A stretch of DNA of 64,000 nucleotides from Pyrocephalus nanus (Eukaryota; Chordata; Aves; Passeriformes; Tyrannidae). The stretch spans positions 68,477,741 through 68,541,740 of the forward strand of contig CM076259.1 of assembly GCA_038380795.1 (NCBI GenBank). The letters are read 5' to 3'. Below, one piece after another: positions 1 through 14,569 of this stretch (within the stretch, counting starts at the first letter, position 1; every line of letters begins with the position of its first letter). The notes below the pieces were generated by a model. That model saw only the letters and a list, made by a program, of their open reading frames with translations, ran no database searches and had not been told where the DNA came from. A program made the position numbers and the translations under genes.

Positions 1-1205
1 TTCATTATATTGGAGAAAATATGGATTTAAATCGTATTCCTGCTTTTCTCAGTATAATGTACAAAAATGTTTTTTCCTTATGAAAAGTCTTTCAATGAGA
101 TTATCCTAAAGAAATACTATAATTATCATTTGGGTAATTTAAAGCACATGTTTTTCAAATATTATAAATGATAAAGGGCTTGGGGACAAAAACTAGCTAC
201 TGACAACAAATCAGTAGTGGATTTTCAATGTTATTACTGTAAATATTATTTAAATATTTCAATATCATTACTGTAGAATTTTCTTACTAAAATGTTTCTT
301 AAAATAATCTTATTAAGAAAGTAATCATTATTGTCTGCAAAGTCTGCTATTATTATTGTTACTATATGACACATTCTTTAACCGTGTTTAGAGGTATATA
401 GAAAATTTAACAAAGATCTCATGTTTCTCTCTATTTTAATTTTTTTATTCTCTATTTTTAGTAGAGGCTAAAATAAGGCCTCTTCTTCATTTACTGTTTG
501 GCACTTGGAAGATATCTATCTACTAGAGTCTCATCTTGGTACTTTTCACTAAATTATAGTGATGAAATTCAAGGAGATTGGCATCGGAAGAAAGCAGACA
601 CAGTAAAATTTGTCATGCTTTCACATAACCCATTCCTTCAGACTATTCACCCCCTAAGAGTATCAAAAATGCTGCTTGCAGTAGTTGTTGAGTATTCTGT
701 TCTAATTTTATACCTGAAGCTGAATACTGATTTGTTTCCTTTCTTGAAAGAAATAGCACCTGTTATAGCAAAGGTGCTATTATCTACCTGTTATATGTAA
801 GCTGGGATATGAGAAGTCAGTCTAATGAGAGAAATTTTTTTTCTAATTATCTAGCCTCTGCTGGCATGTGATATCACCTTCCTCTTCATGTTTTTCTTTT
901 TGAGCGTCAGATATCGTGTGGCATCATGAAATGAGAGAGATGCATGAGGAGTTTTTTACTGGGTAGACTCCAGTTTTTCATGTGGAAAATTGGACCACCA
1001 AAAGGAAACACCTGCTTTTGTCTTGAACACCCACACTTCTTCAGCTCTGCAATATTATTCCGCAATTTCCTACATTTCCAGTTTATAGAACACTCAGCTG
1101 CACTCCAAGGTCAAGACTCTGATAGGACTCAGAACACAACTTTTTATTTAAAATAATTAAAACGTGGCTGGGGAGGCACAACAATATCTAGCATCACATC
1201 AAATG
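1..1205. other. AT-rich unique sequence, no gene seen
   Basis: AT-rich DNA with short A and T runs. An open frame of 100 codons at 498-800 and one of 70 codons at 944-1156 (both forward) resemble no family I know. They lack splice-like boundaries and are probably chance. No repeat is recognised until the CR1 tail that follows. Confidence 0.6.
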
Positions 1206-1279
1206 AAAATGGGGGTTGGACTCGATGATCTTAGAGGTCTTTTCCAACCAAATCTATTCTATGATTCTATGATTCTGTG
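1206..1279 (+). repeat. CR1 LINE 3' tail
   Basis: The stretch reads GGTTGGACTCGATGATCTTA, then a GGTC...TTCCAACC block, and ends in tandem TATGATTC octamers (about 1258-1277). This is the standard end of avian CR1 (chicken repeat 1) non-LTR retrotransposons in forward orientation. Only about 75 bp remain, so the copy is severely 5'-truncated, as is usual for CR1. No coding capacity is left. Confidence 0.9.
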
Positions 1280-3483
1280 ACAGCACAGGTGTAAATGTCA
1301 GTTCAACGGGATGAAGAGCTGTAAGCAGATACATTAAATTTTAAATGAACTGTTTATAGACATGCAAGCCAGAACTACCTGAGTTATTTTCACAGGTAAA
1401 TGATACTTAGTCAATCATCATCAGCTGGTCAACATTTCACTGGAAAACTATTACAACAGACAAGACAATAGCTATATTACACGTTTCTACAAGCGCTTTT
1501 CAAAAGGAAGCTATTCTTTTTCCTATGTGCAAAAGAACCTTGCCTTTACATGCAATAATCTACTCTAAAGCAGTGTCAAAAGTAGCATGGAAGTAGTAGA
1601 GAACAAATGTTGATATAATGTCAAAGAGAAAAAAAACCACCCTTAACACAAAAGCTAAGCTAAAATAAATATCTACCTTAGAGTTTTGTACTGCTGCCCA
1701 ATTATCTAAATGCCTCAAGCATAAAATCAACAAGAGAAACAAATTCCCTTGAAATTTTCCTGGTGATCCTGTCACAACCACATAACCTGCTTGGGCAGGT
1801 TTGTTTTTTCTCTGTTTTCCCTTTTTGGGGATTAATATGAAAAACTTTCCTGAATATTGGAGAATGAAAGAATTTTGGAGTGTAGCCCTCATGTACAAAT
1901 TCCTATCTAATAGGTTTACCCTTAAGAAAAATAATGCTGACTTTTTGCAAAGTTTCACCATAAGAAGATAATTAGTCAGCCAATCAAATTCTCTGAACAT
2001 TTTAGGTTTTAGTCAACGTATATTCAATGGGAAAAAACAGAGATAAAATATTCTATGTAGTAGTTAGTTGAACACTGGTTTAGAATTATATAACATATAG
2101 GTTTTATGCATTTTAAAATCATGCTGCTCGTGTTACACTCTACAGTTGTCTATACTGGCCTGGGCTTAGATCTCTTTATAGCATTTTTTCTTTTCTGTAG
2201 TACTTCTTGAAGATTTCTACCCAGAGAAAGGCAAGAAATTCAAGTGAACTTGCCAGTATGCAAGACCATATACATATTCCGTTCTGCATCAAATATTTTA
2301 AAGTTTGATTTATGCTACTTCAGGTTATTCTGTGGGACCTGCAACTTTCAGCATCAACTCATAAACTGAAAGACTGGCACAACTATGTTAGCTTTAATAA
2401 AGATCTGTTTATCAGAAGTGAACTATGAACAGAGGCTTTTGTAAACATTTTGTCCTACAAGATGTTGATTATTTTGTTGTAGATAGGTTGCCTACATCTA
2501 TAATTTTCTACTGGGTTACATTTCTCCATCCTTCTTAATGACTGCTTTTAAAAATCTGTTCACCATCAGAATGCACTGGATATAGAAAACTAATGCAATT
2601 ATCATCAATAAAATATTTCCTGTAAAATTTTAACTTCTGAGAGTAGCATTAGCAGCCTACAAAATATATTAGAGTGGTATTTTAAAAAACACCTAGGGAT
2701 CATGTCATCAGAGACCTTTAGCGTCTAACCTGCATCTTTGGCTACAGAAGTGGACAACATGGGGAGAATCATGTGACCAAATGAGGTATCTACAGTACTG
2801 CCTTAAACAGGCCAGGTGAATCACACCTATGTATTTCTCTTGCTGTCTTTAAAGAAGCTTAAGGTGACAAGCTCTGCTGTAGCTGTTTAGACCACATATG
2901 TTTTAAGTTAGATGAAACTACTTCTAGTAATGTCTGATATGCTTCCTCTCCATATACCTCCATTTCTTTCTTGCTGCTGAATATGTCAGGCAGAAAAGTT
3001 TCATAGGAGAGTTTGTCTTTCCTTTAGGAAAAAAACCAATAATCTAGTCTCTCATGCTCGAAAGGAGGAACACAGAATCGAAGCGAAATGATGGGTTTCA
3101 AGGCTGTGAAGCCCAGTTTTACGGTGTTCTCTATACTAACTCAGGCATGATGTATCTGGAAGAAAAATTTCTGATGCATATCTACCTTGGTGTTTTCAAC
3201 TGGTTATTTTAGAACAAAGTTTATTGCGAAACCTGGCCCAAGAGCCTAACCTTTCTCTACTCAGGAGAAGCTCTTAGCACTATGCATTTGGCTTTGAGAT
3301 CTAGTGCCTAACTTTTTTGTTGGATATGACTTCTTAGTTTTATTCACAGGAAATTAGGTACCCAAACACCAGCAAGAATATGTGCCTAAGTGAAGATCTG
3401 ATGTCACAAAATCTTATTTGTGAAGGAGCAGAAAGCCTAACTGATGAGTTGGCAAGTCCTGTGCTATGATCTGAAACTTTTGC
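1280..3483. other. AT-rich unique sequence, no gene seen
   Basis: I see no recognised element. A reverse-strand open frame of 146 codons (1560-2000) has a low-complexity hydrophobic translation with no family signature. An open frame of that length is expected about once by chance in a window of this size and composition, so I do not call it a gene. Confidence 0.55.
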
Positions 3484-3808
3484 AGAATGGTTTGCGTTGG
3501 AAGGGACCTTAAAGATCATCTAATTTCAACCCCCCTGCCATGGGCAGGAACACCTTCCAATGGATCAGGTTGCTCAGAGCCCCATCCAACCTGTCCTTGA
3601 ACACTGCCAGTGACTGGGCATCTACAACTCCTCTGGACAACCTGTTCCAGTGCCTGACCACCCTCAAAGTACAAAATTTATTCCTAAGGTCTAATCTAAA
3701 CCTACTCTCTTTCAATTTAAAGTAACTACCTTGTGCCCTATTCCCATGTGCCCTTGACAAAAATCTCTCTCCAGCTTTCTTGTAGGTTCCCTTTAAGTAC
3801 TTTCATCT
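3484..3808 (-). repeat. CR1 LINE, 5'-truncated copy, reverse strand
   Basis: On the reverse strand this is the last roughly 325 bp of a CR1 element. On the forward strand the left edge gives the reversed 3' UTR (TTGGAAGGGACCTTAAAGAT). The body then carries the reversed end of ORF2, running out near AAAATCTCTCTCCAGCTTTC. Truncation from the 5' side is normal for CR1, which integrates by target-primed reverse transcription. The octamer tail is nearly gone. The part coding for the reverse transcriptase C-terminus is listed separately. Confidence 0.93.
3509..3760 (-). pseudogene. CR1 ORF2 C-terminal fragment
   Basis: A reverse-strand frame of 83 codons stays open here. It contains the region just after the reverse transcriptase domain: a basic stretch with RFRLDLRNKF, then VVRHWNRLS, then VVDAQSLAVFKDRLD. 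This matches the C-terminal tail that avian CR1 ORF2 proteins share. The full ORF2 carries an endonuclease and a reverse transcriptase, and neither catalytic domain is present. The frame is intact over its length, so this copy is not among the oldest in the window, but it cannot make an active enzyme. Confidence 0.85.
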
Positions 3809-6800
3809 TCTTCCTCTTCTTCAAGTGCTTTATTCTCACACCAATATTACTGCCAGGGTATCACAGTCTTTAAACACACCTATTATTTCTCAAGCAGAGT
3901 AGAAATTACCATGTTCTCATGGCAATATAACATGTACATTAAACAATTTAAATGTATCATAGCTTAGGAATATGTATTCAAAGGAAGTTTGAAATATTTG
4001 ACAGCCAGTGAATTTCTTTGTATGGGGTGGAAAAGGCTGTTACCTCATCTCTCATATAAATACTTGTACCCATTAGCAGAGATCTATTATAGGAATATGC
4101 TAGTTAATGTTATTTATGTAAATAAGGAAATTTCAGGCCAAATAGTTATGTCAGAAATTATGGAGCCATTTATATCCCTATTTTTAGCACAATAAAAACG
4201 ATATTGAAAAAACAGGACCTAATAGGCTTTAATAGGCAAGTAAGAAGCAAGAAAAAAAGGGATTTTCAAGAGAGGCCCTGACTTCCTTAAGGGGACCATT
4301 CTTTTTTTCCATCTACTCACTGGTATAACCTAAGTAGCAGTCCTTTTATAGACCTTGCAGAAAGCATGACCTTTGGGCTCTGCAACCAAAGGCTGCCCCA
4401 CCTCATTTCTTGGGAATCATGACTTTATGCCAGGTGATTCGCCCCATTTATTGCTGTCTGTGTATGCTATGGGCAGCTATAGAAACTTTTAGAAAAGAAC
4501 TGTTGCCTAATTTTTAGAAAACTTCTGACTTCAGTATTCACTTCTTTGGTCATCTCCTATGAGTATCTAGAACAATGAAGTCAATAGAATTGATTTAATT
4601 AGGTGCTGGCACAAACTAAAATGTTACAATTCCTTTTATAGATAAAAAGGGATGGAAATGGGTATTCTGTGCACTAAGATATTTACCCCAAATGAGGAAA
4701 AATTTTTCTTCTTCAGTACTCTGTGTGATAATGAAAGTCTTATCTTTCTGATGTGAAAGAAAACTACTTTGAATTTGATCCCTTTCCATATGCTGTAATT
4801 AATTCACAATAAGCTATAATTCAGATTCCCACATTTGAAAACCTCTAGCAAAAATGTGTGATTTCATTAGTTCAGAGAAGAAGTGATATGGATGGCAAAG
4901 TCTCCATTTAAAATTCATTTCAGATTTATTTGTGATCTCTTTAGTACAGAGAAGATTTTACATACATGGTAAAGTCTCGATTCAAAATTAATTTTGCCCT
5001 TGAAGACATGTGTTACTGGTTTTTGAAGAAGTAGAAACTCTATTCTCAAAATAGCTTGAAATCCTTATCAAGAAAGGATATTAGCAGTCTTCAGTTTTAG
5101 CAAGTCTTTCCTCTCTCTTCTCTAGGTTTCCTTTATCATCTAACATTTGACCTATACTTATCAATATGCATTGTAACACTTTTAAAACTTGTCAACAGAG
5201 AAAATACAGTCGTAATGTAGGTAGAGATAAATATAACCTCGCAACTTGTTTCCCATGATCCACCCATGAGCAACTCGTTTGAGGTTTGTGGCTTCTTCCT
5301 CAGAGAAAGCTGTCTCATTGTCTCCAAAGAATGATTGATTCAGTAAGCTGCTCTGAGGACAAGAAGTCACGGGAGAGGTCTCTGCCCTAATATCATGGCC
5401 TGGAAGAATGACGATAGGTTATCATTTCCCTTTTGTTGCAATGAATTCAGTTCATGGATATGCTACAGAGAAACATCTAACAGGAACCAATCCCTTTTAG
5501 AATTGCTCTCAGACCTGGCAGGCAGAGAAGTCTTTGGGACTGTTGTGACTTATACACCAGAAAACTTGCTGTGTGTTTTAGGGTCTTACATAATATTTGA
5601 AGACTATGACAAAATGTCATTTAATAAGGCTACTGTAAAATAGATAAACTTTTTAGTTTTGATCTAGACTTTGACCAGCGACCATTAATTGCTAGGAAAA
5701 GATACTCTATTTAGGGAGGGGGTATGAATAAATATAAGCAACAGTTCTTTTATCTCTTATCTTTCAGTTCTCAGAAACTGTTGCCTTCTGCGCTGACAAA
5801 ATCCATCAAATTTAGTAATTACTATAACCTACACAAATACACATATCTGTATTAACATTGTTATGATGAAATTATTATTTCTGATTATCTAATCAGACAG
5901 ACTTTCCCACCTTGTCCCTTTTTCTGCTTGTTTTGTTTTTCCTATTTGTTACCAGACTGGAAAAGTGATATTTCCTTCTATTTCACCCACAGTAACCTGT
6001 TCAGAACTCATTAGTGCAGATGTGTTTTAAAGCCATGATGAAACAGTCCTTTCTCAAGTGTAGTTTAACATTTACATGAAGGCTGGTGACTGAGCTACAA
6101 ATGAAAAAGTACACGAATTAATGCAGCCTCCTGATCTTTGCCTTTATAATGCCCTTTTGTTCTATAAGTTTCCATGTGGGAAGATTAGGGAGGGTCAGTA
6201 AACAAAAATGTCTTTGCACTTCTTAAGAGATCTAAGTGCTCTGCCTGTAGAGTCAGCAACTTCCCATTGAGTTTTAAATGATCTGAAAGAGATGAGTTCC
6301 TTTCACAGCATGAAAATTCTGGCTGGAGCAATGAGTATTGTCTTCTGATTCCTTACTCTTAAGACTCACAGAAATGTGACTGGGCCACCTGGCTAGAGGG
6401 TGTTTTGCTTTATCAAAACCAATCATCAAGTACTATTGTTCCTCATTCCAGTCAACACATGTTCTTTATAATTTATAAAATGCTTTGTAATGTATTCAAG
6501 GGCATATTCATAGGATTCTGGAGAAATAAAGATGAAGTGTAAGGGTTATAGAAGAGACATAAGGTGTAGGGGCTGCTGTTCACAGACTATAATTTGGCTT
6601 TCGGGCTTTAAATTTCAAGGAAGACAGAGGCTATGGGAGAACATGCCACAGTTACATGACTCACTCTTTATGTTCTTAGGAAATTATGAAGCAGCTTCTG
6701 AAACATGAAACTTTATGCAGAAACAAATCTGTAAGTCTGATGCTGCAGCTTAGCCTTTGGCTGCTATGAGCATGTCAGGATCAGGCCTTGAGAAGATAAT

Positions 6801-9800
6801 TTTGGGTTATCATGGATAGGTAAAAGTAAAGGGTTAACTTGCTACCTGTGCAGTCTTACACTATACACACTGTTAAGACAAGCAATTCTAAATAAAACAG
6901 ATGTCCAAACCCCAAATACTTATAAGGTCACTGAGATGAGCTGTAAGATACACAGTGCTGTTCAGTTCGTAACACAGCAGCTTTGGAAGGAATTTGGATA
7001 CTAATAACTGACTTAATGATGTGACTGTTTATTCCAACCATTTACAAACATAGGGGATTATGCAATGCTCTGACATAATTTCTGCTAGCAGCTGGAAACC
7101 TCTGCTGAACATCGCTCTAAAATGCTGTTCTCATAATTCATCTGCCAAAACTAGCTGAGTAAATTAGAATGATATTCCAATTTTTATTTCTTTATCAAAA
7201 CTTGTACCCTTTTTGAAGGCAAAATGCTTTTGTGAAAACTCAGCAATTCTTTGTGCCATTTCTATAGCCTTTAGTTATATTTCATCTCATAAAAATGTAG
7301 AACACTGGAAGATGTGTCAACTGCATCAGAAGCTTCATGAAATTCATTTACTCTAGCTGTTATTTATATCTTGGCAGCTTGCTTTGAGATGATTGTTTGC
7401 TCTTCTTGAAAGTACAGACAGTTTTAACCAGGGGCCTCCGTTCTGAAAAAGCAAAAATGCTGTGTATGTAATTTTAATTTTCACTAAAAGAGTAGGGTAA
7501 AGTAGGAAAGAAGTAGAAAAAATGCTTAGCCCTTTTATTACATCTACAAGTGTAAGTAGAAAAACAAAGTGGTTAGGTAAAGGGAAAATTCCCTTCCCAA
7601 TAATTTGAATTTGCTATGGCTGTGTGCACTTTGAGACTATCTCCATTGATCTCTACCTGTATCCTGAATAGAACATAAAATAACACAAGAGAAAATCTAA
7701 TTTTCCAGGTGGAGAACAAGAAATGTTGGCTCTAAACTAATTTTAACTATGTCCTTAGCTCTTAGCATTGGGTTTATTTCTTCTAATGTACATCAAAATA
7801 GGTTAAAAGAGTTGCATTATGAAACTGTCTGTTTCTGCTCACTGACTTGAGCAGCTTGGACTGACTACTTTGATTTACACATGTTCTTTTTATTCATGTT
7901 TCTAAACTTGAAGCATCGTATTCTCATGTTTAATCTCTTTATATTTCATCTCAATTGTAAAGTAGGAATTATTATGGTATAATGTAAGCACACTGTTCTG
8001 TGTGCAATTGTGTGTAAGAAGTTAAACAAAAAATCATGACCACTCAATTGGGAAGAGATGCAGTGGGCAAAAGATTCAGGTCTTTACAACTTCCACTTAC
8101 TTTCTTCTGAAGAAAATAATTATTAAAAAATACCTGTAAGACTTTATGTGGTAGAAATTATTAATTTCCTTATAACTAATTAACATAGAATTTTCATGCT
8201 ATTTTTTGCTGATTCAGTAAAAGCAGATTTTGAAATTGATACTTTCCTCACTTATCCTACCATTAACATAGAAGCCAGAGAAATTAAACTATGTAAAATG
8301 GATATAAGTGATAGCAGAACTGGGATTGAGATTAGCTCTGTCATTCTGTGATTTGACACACACCTCTTCCTTCACAGGTGACAAGTGATACTTCTGGTCA
8401 TAGAAAAAAACACATACCTGGTATATTGGAAGATAATGCTCAGTTCTTAACTGTTAAGAATGTCCAGCTCTATGCAATAGGTTTAGTATACATCCTGACC
8501 CAGTTGCTTTTTTTAAATAAGTTTGTCATTTATAGGTCTTGTAAAGTCTACTCTGTCTCCCAAATAAGCCATTAGGTCATCAGGCCACATAATTTATTAA
8601 AGTGCATTTTGCGAACAGAGAGTTCTTCCGTGAGGATATTGTTTCCCAAGGAAGTTAGGAAGAAATTTGCCAGAAAGGAACTAAGGTTAAAAATTCAACA
8701 GATATCCGTCTATTTCTCTGGAGTTCCTCTAAAAGACGTTCCTGAACAGATGTGAGATGAAAGTAGAAATAAAACTTCCAATGAAATGCTGAAAATGAGG
8801 GGTACGTATGTGGTGAGCTTCATCTCTAAAATTAAACCCACTTCAACTAGAATGAAAAACTCCAAAAACCTTGTACCTAGTAGGCTGATTGCACTGTATT
8901 GCAAAAACGTAGATCTGCAAGAGGATGCAGCACTTACAAGTATTTTAGATTCAAGATTCTCAATTCTCACACCTCAGCAGTAACCTCACTCTCCTGTTAT
9001 ATATATGCCATCCTGAGCCTGCTGGAGTGTCTTTGCCTTGGGAATGCTAGGCATCTGGGGACACATATCATCCTTGTGTGCCAGGCATACCCAGAGTATG
9101 TGTCCTACGGCTATCTTTGATAGGTAGGTCTCACCTACTGGCTGCTCAAATTGTACTTCATGCTTAGTACAGAAATGAGTTTGTGCAAAAGTGTCTGGTC
9201 TTCATTTTCTTTTTTACTCAATAACCAACTCATTGGAGTACTTCCCTGAGCTGTAAGAGGTGCTATTCCTTATAGCTTGTGCATGAGTCAGTCTGGACAC
9301 AATTATCTAGAATTTTTGAATAAAAACACCAGGCTTTTGAATGCTGATGAGAGGGGGAGAAACAGGGCCTCTGTTTTTAGTTTACAAAGCAATATTAAAC
9401 ATGCATTGGACCAAAGAAACACTAAGAATTATTTTGGAACCTAATGACAACGAACCTCAACTAGCAGTGGGAGCACCTGCTTAAGAGTACCTACCCCAGT
9501 AAGGCAGTTTTTATGAAGTGGAGTACGTTTGACAGCTGAAAATGAGAAAATCTCAATCCTGGCTCTCTGAAAACACCTGATCAGACCATTTGTGTGACAT
9601 ACAAGATCTGGAAGGAAGTACAAAAGAAAATTTCATTTGTATTTCTTCACATATCACATTCTTCACGCATACCTAGTGAATATTAGAGTTTCGGGAGAAT
9701 TGGAGAAGGCACCATAAATTGTTTCTACACGGCTGAATAGATGTGTAAGAGAGGATCGTATCAGGCATATATGTCTTGGAAGGGCTTCACAACAGAAAAA

Positions 9801-12800
9801 TCCCAATACAAGTAGTTTTTTAACTCAGTAAGAGTTGTAGAATCTGTTTTGCCTTTCATCACACGATTCATTACTGGCCAATATGACAGCTTAGATTGCT
9901 GGCATCTCTGGAAAATCACCTTATGTTCCATAGGGTACCTAGGTAGACATTAGAGTTGTGGATTGTGCTAAGCAGTAAGATGCCTAGAATATGGGGGCTG
10001 CAGACCTTCTGGAGCATGGCTCCTGCATGATTAGAAGCTGGGGAAGCTGAAGTCCTGTTCCTCAGGGCTATCTTCAGAGTGGTTTTGAACATACACTTTT
10101 AAGGCACTGTGGTATGAGCTCAAAGTGTTGTCTAGCTTGCCAGTTGAAGGGACTGCTGCAATCTTGAAGACAGTAGTTGCTATTTTGTCAGAAAAAAAAC
10201 CCAGTGGTAGAGCAATCACCAGCTGCACTATAATAATTACATGCTTAATGAGGCCTTAAGTCCCTGATTGTATTGCAGTTGTAGTATTTTAAATGTAAAT
10301 GGTTAATGTCTCTTCTGCCTCCAAACAACTGACTATAGGATGTAATTTTACAAAGAGTTTAAGTCAGTACATGTCCCCGTTGCAGCTATGATGAATAGCA
10401 CTGCCTTTCCCTTAATGCTGGCCACATATTGTCACTCTTCTATGCCCACAAATGTGGGACTTCACAGACAGTTTGGTAGCTACCTGATTTGGCTCTGGGT
10501 TAATTTTCAATCAGACAACTTTCCCTATCCAGCTACCAAGTGCTTATTTAATCATTTGGGTAGTACAGTGGAAAAGGACAGGATGCACATTTTGAGTGAC
10601 AAGACTGCCTTCCACCAAATGTATTCTCTTATGTAAAGACTTTTGCTTCTACAGTGAGGATAAAAAGATGATACAGCAGAGATGATGATTCTCTGCATTA
10701 TAAAGAAAAAAATTGCTTTTTTTGCTTATCTGTCCTTAGAGCCTCTATCTGCAGGGACTCTAAATGTCATACACTGAATCAGCAGAAATCTCATGTACAG
10801 CATTCAAAATCTGTACTTCTTGAGATGTGAATACTATATAAAGAAAACATCAAGGAATCTTAATAAGTTCTCAAAGTATTTGATATGATAGCCCTTGGAA
10901 TGGAAGAAAAATCACTTTTGGTTATCTTTCAACCTCGGAAAATTTAAACAAAAAGACAGAATATCAAATACACTTTATCTTGTATACATAGTGGAACATG
11001 CCAGCTAATAACAAGAAACAGACCATGGCACTAGAGTAACTCACCTCATTTAGAGATAATGGAATACCACCAAATATAAACAATTTGAAACGCAAGTGTA
11101 ATGCAGACTTTGCCTGTGATGCTTGAGAGCAGATTAGCTCTATGAAGTGATTTGAAGCAACCTTTGTTACATGTCATTTTGAACAGCTGAGCAGCATTAG
11201 AAATGTTTGATAGGATAAGTATTAAAATATTATTGCTACTTGTAACCATACACCTTGTCGGAATTTAATAGTAGCTTCCTAGTTATCCAAATATTTATGG
11301 AGATTGGATTTGACAAACATTGTGTGAAGTTTTCAAGATAAGACTAGTTCCAGAGATTATCGAGATTCCTTAATACAATGCCCATCCTATGGCTGCAGTG
11401 TAGTGCATTCACTACTTTCAGTTGATTTGTTTTAGGAATAATCAAAGAAACAGCAAATCTGTCGGGGTATTTTGTTGTAAAATGAGTGTCATTCTTTGGA
11501 ATAAACAGTTGTGAATGGCAGAATGGTGGTAAGCATAGAAAGTTCTGAAAGGTGAATGTACCACTGATGTACCTTCACAGTACTGCAACCAGATTAGCTT
11601 GGAAATTGTTTTGAAAATAAATTAGTGAAAACCCCTCGTTTGGAAAACAAATTGTCTATGCTTTGAGTGTCTTGTTTTCACAATATTGATGTATTTCCTG
11701 CATGTTTTTCATGCTAACCTTGTTTGTCCCCTGAACGGCTCAAGGTTGCTTTGGTTGGTAATGACTCAGGATGGGGAGTGGAATTTACTTCGCAGCTTAT
11801 CAGAAACTAAATTGACTGATTATTGAAAAATCAGGCATTTGAACTATGGTTCTTCAGGAGATGTCAATTCAATGACCATATATTTCTACAGTGCAGGCTA
11901 AACTCTAGTCTTCATATTAATGATTAATAGCAGTGGCAAAAGTCATTTCTCCATCATAGGCTATTATGATTCTTCTTCCTATCTGTCCCCAGGTAAATCT
12001 GTCCCTGTAGGAACAGTAACGAAGTAAAATCATCATTCAGAATTCTCTAAGAGTGTGCAAGTCTCCTCACAAAAAGAAATAAAGTGTTGCTCTTAAAAAC
12101 ATCGTGCTTCATATAGCTAGGAAGAAAATAAGATGATCAAAGTAATGTTTCCACTACTATACAAGTACGTAAATAATATAAAAATAGTTGGGCCAGAAGT
12201 CTGGGTAAGAATTGTAGTTGGAAAAAATATAGTTTTACATGGTTTCAGAAAACATGTATAGTGTCAAAATATTGATGTTAATTCCAGTTTGCTTTCAAGA
12301 CCAAGAAGCACAAAAAAAGTAAGGAAAAGGGAAAGAAAAAAGAAGGAATACCTTCCAACAATTATGGGAGAACTGTTTAAAGCCTAGCAGCTGCTGAACT
12401 TCTAAGTACATGCTGAATGCAGTGATGCACATAAGCTCTAAGATATATATATATATATCTTTAGTCACGTTGAGAAACAGCACTGTACTGCTACATCCCT
12501 GTGTTTATGAGCATAAGAAAAAGGAAGACAAAAGGGAAAGAAGGAAAAGACTGAGGAGACTTCTTTTGTAAACTTATTCAGGTGCCTTTTAAAACAAAGA
12601 CTCAACTATTCTTCAAATCTTTTAACTATGTCTTTTAAATAGGTATTACCTAGTCTATCTGTTTCTCTGGGTCCATCCAGTTTATTCTGTTTTTCCCTAA
12701 ATGTTAGGTGAAGTCCAGTAAATGAGAATTAAATGAGAATACTCTTGCAATACCAACTGAAGCCCTCAGTATGAATTTCCTTTGGCACAGTGGTTCTAAT

Positions 12801-14569
12801 TGGCACACAAATTGTGTGGTCCCTCGGGGAAAGCAGATATGACCCCTACACTACGCTGAAGAGTGTTGTACACAATCATATAAGCCAACATGGTGCACCT
12901 GAAAAATTAAGTGATTAAAAGGCAAACGACATCATTTTAAAGAACACTAGGTTTATTGTACAGGATTTGCAATACTTAAGTTTGCTCACATGCTCTGCTT
13001 CTGGAGCATTTGACTTTCAGAGAAATTAAAGTTGTTTCAGGGGGGACAAAGCCTGAGTTCCTGTATGGGACAGGTGCTTTCATCTGTATGCTAACACTGT
13101 CAACATATGAAGCAAGTAAGGTCAGTTAATGATTTCTGCTATGAAGTGGAGACCAAGGCACTACCTTTTTAAAGACTGTAAGGAAAATACCTCTGGAAGT
13201 ATGAAACAAGCAAGGAACTAGACACTCTTTGCTTTGAGGGTTGTCAGGCTCTTTTCCTGTCTTTCCTTTCTCTTATATTGTTTTTGCCTGAGTTGCTAGC
13301 TGGATGAGCAGGGTAATTAGGAGTGACACGCAGCTTGTGAATGTAGCCAAGTCCTGGTTGAAATATGCTGCTGTTCGTGTCATGGTTACAGTCAGACAAG
13401 GAAAGTTATTTCCTGCACTTAATATCTGATCAGTCATTTGAAATGTAAACATAATTGGAGAAATAGCAACTGTTAGAAATAAATGTACCAGAAGAGGATG
13501 GTCTTACTTCTTCCTTGGCAACCCGTTGCTATTCTTAGAAGTCTCAAAGGTGAAAAAATTCTAATCATATATTTATAATACTTAACCATGGGGGGTACAC
13601 GAGGTTTGAAAATTCTCTGTAAACACAGAAGATAATGTAAATAACCAGGATTACTAGCATCTGCAATTTTGCAAGCTTATTCAGCTACAAATGTTATCCA
13701 GATATTTGTAAATGGTTTGCCATTTGAAATATCACTAAGCCATTTGTATCAGCCACAACTTTTGGCATTCTCTGCTGAAGAATAAAGATATGAGTTGCGT
13801 GAAATCCCATGTCAAGACATCCAGAAGGATCCTTGTTCAGCTTTTAATGAAAACTAACAAAAACCTGAAAGTGTAGGATTGGTTTCACTGGCATGAGATG
13901 CTCAACAATGAAATCGCCATAGTCACTATGAAATTTTTGTTTTTTCTTTTTTTCAGTAGGTGAGGGAAATAAGTACTTTTAAAGTGATTTGTCTGATTTT
14001 AGATGTTTATTTTAGGATAAAATTAATTTCTCTCACGAGGAGTTTTTCTAATGAATTGTAAAGGAGTTCGGTCTAACTATGAAGTATTTTGAGCTGGTTG
14101 AGAAGATCCTGACACAAATCAGTCTTGTTAGAAAGGGGATATAGGAATCAATTTTCTCTATTCCCACTTAAAATCCCTTGAAGTGTTATAATATCATAAT
14201 AATGCATAAAATAACACAGAATATATGTTCACCAATATGTAAATTGTTTTTTTGCTAACTCTTTACTAATTTTGCAAATAAATCTACATAGCTCCTAGTT
14301 TATGCCAGTGAACAGATCTCTGATTTCAGGATCAAAATCTTAAGCTCCCAGTAATTGCCTACATTGTGGTTTAAACACCTTGCTCATGGGATCCAAGGAG
14401 ATACTCTGCTTGAGTACTAAGACTGTATGTGATCTTAGAGATTGGTGCTGGCTTGGGGTTCACCATCTCAGTGGAAGAGCACCACTGGAAAATTTCATTA
14501 TTCTCTTGCTGTGTCCTCTTGTGCTGTGCAATCCCTTCTTGAACTGATTAAAAATCATTTTATACAAAG
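3809..14569. other. Long AT-rich unique stretch, no gene seen
   Basis: About 10.8 kb without a recognised mobile element or exon. Open frames are all under 90 codons, for example 5395-5643 and 10388-10636 forward and 8710-8970 reverse, and none has a family signature. A short (AT)n run occurs at 12442-12458. The segment 11640-11870 is compositionally balanced and contains an AP-1-like ATGACTCAG, but I cannot show conservation. It could be intergenic or intronic. Confidence 0.5.
12442..12458. repeat. (AT)n microsatellite
   Basis: Seventeen bases of alternating A and T. Confidence 0.9.

Noticed and set aside
1560..2000. 146-codon reverse open frame as a gene
   Set aside because: The translation is low-complexity and hydrophobic with no recognisable motif; it is within chance expectation.
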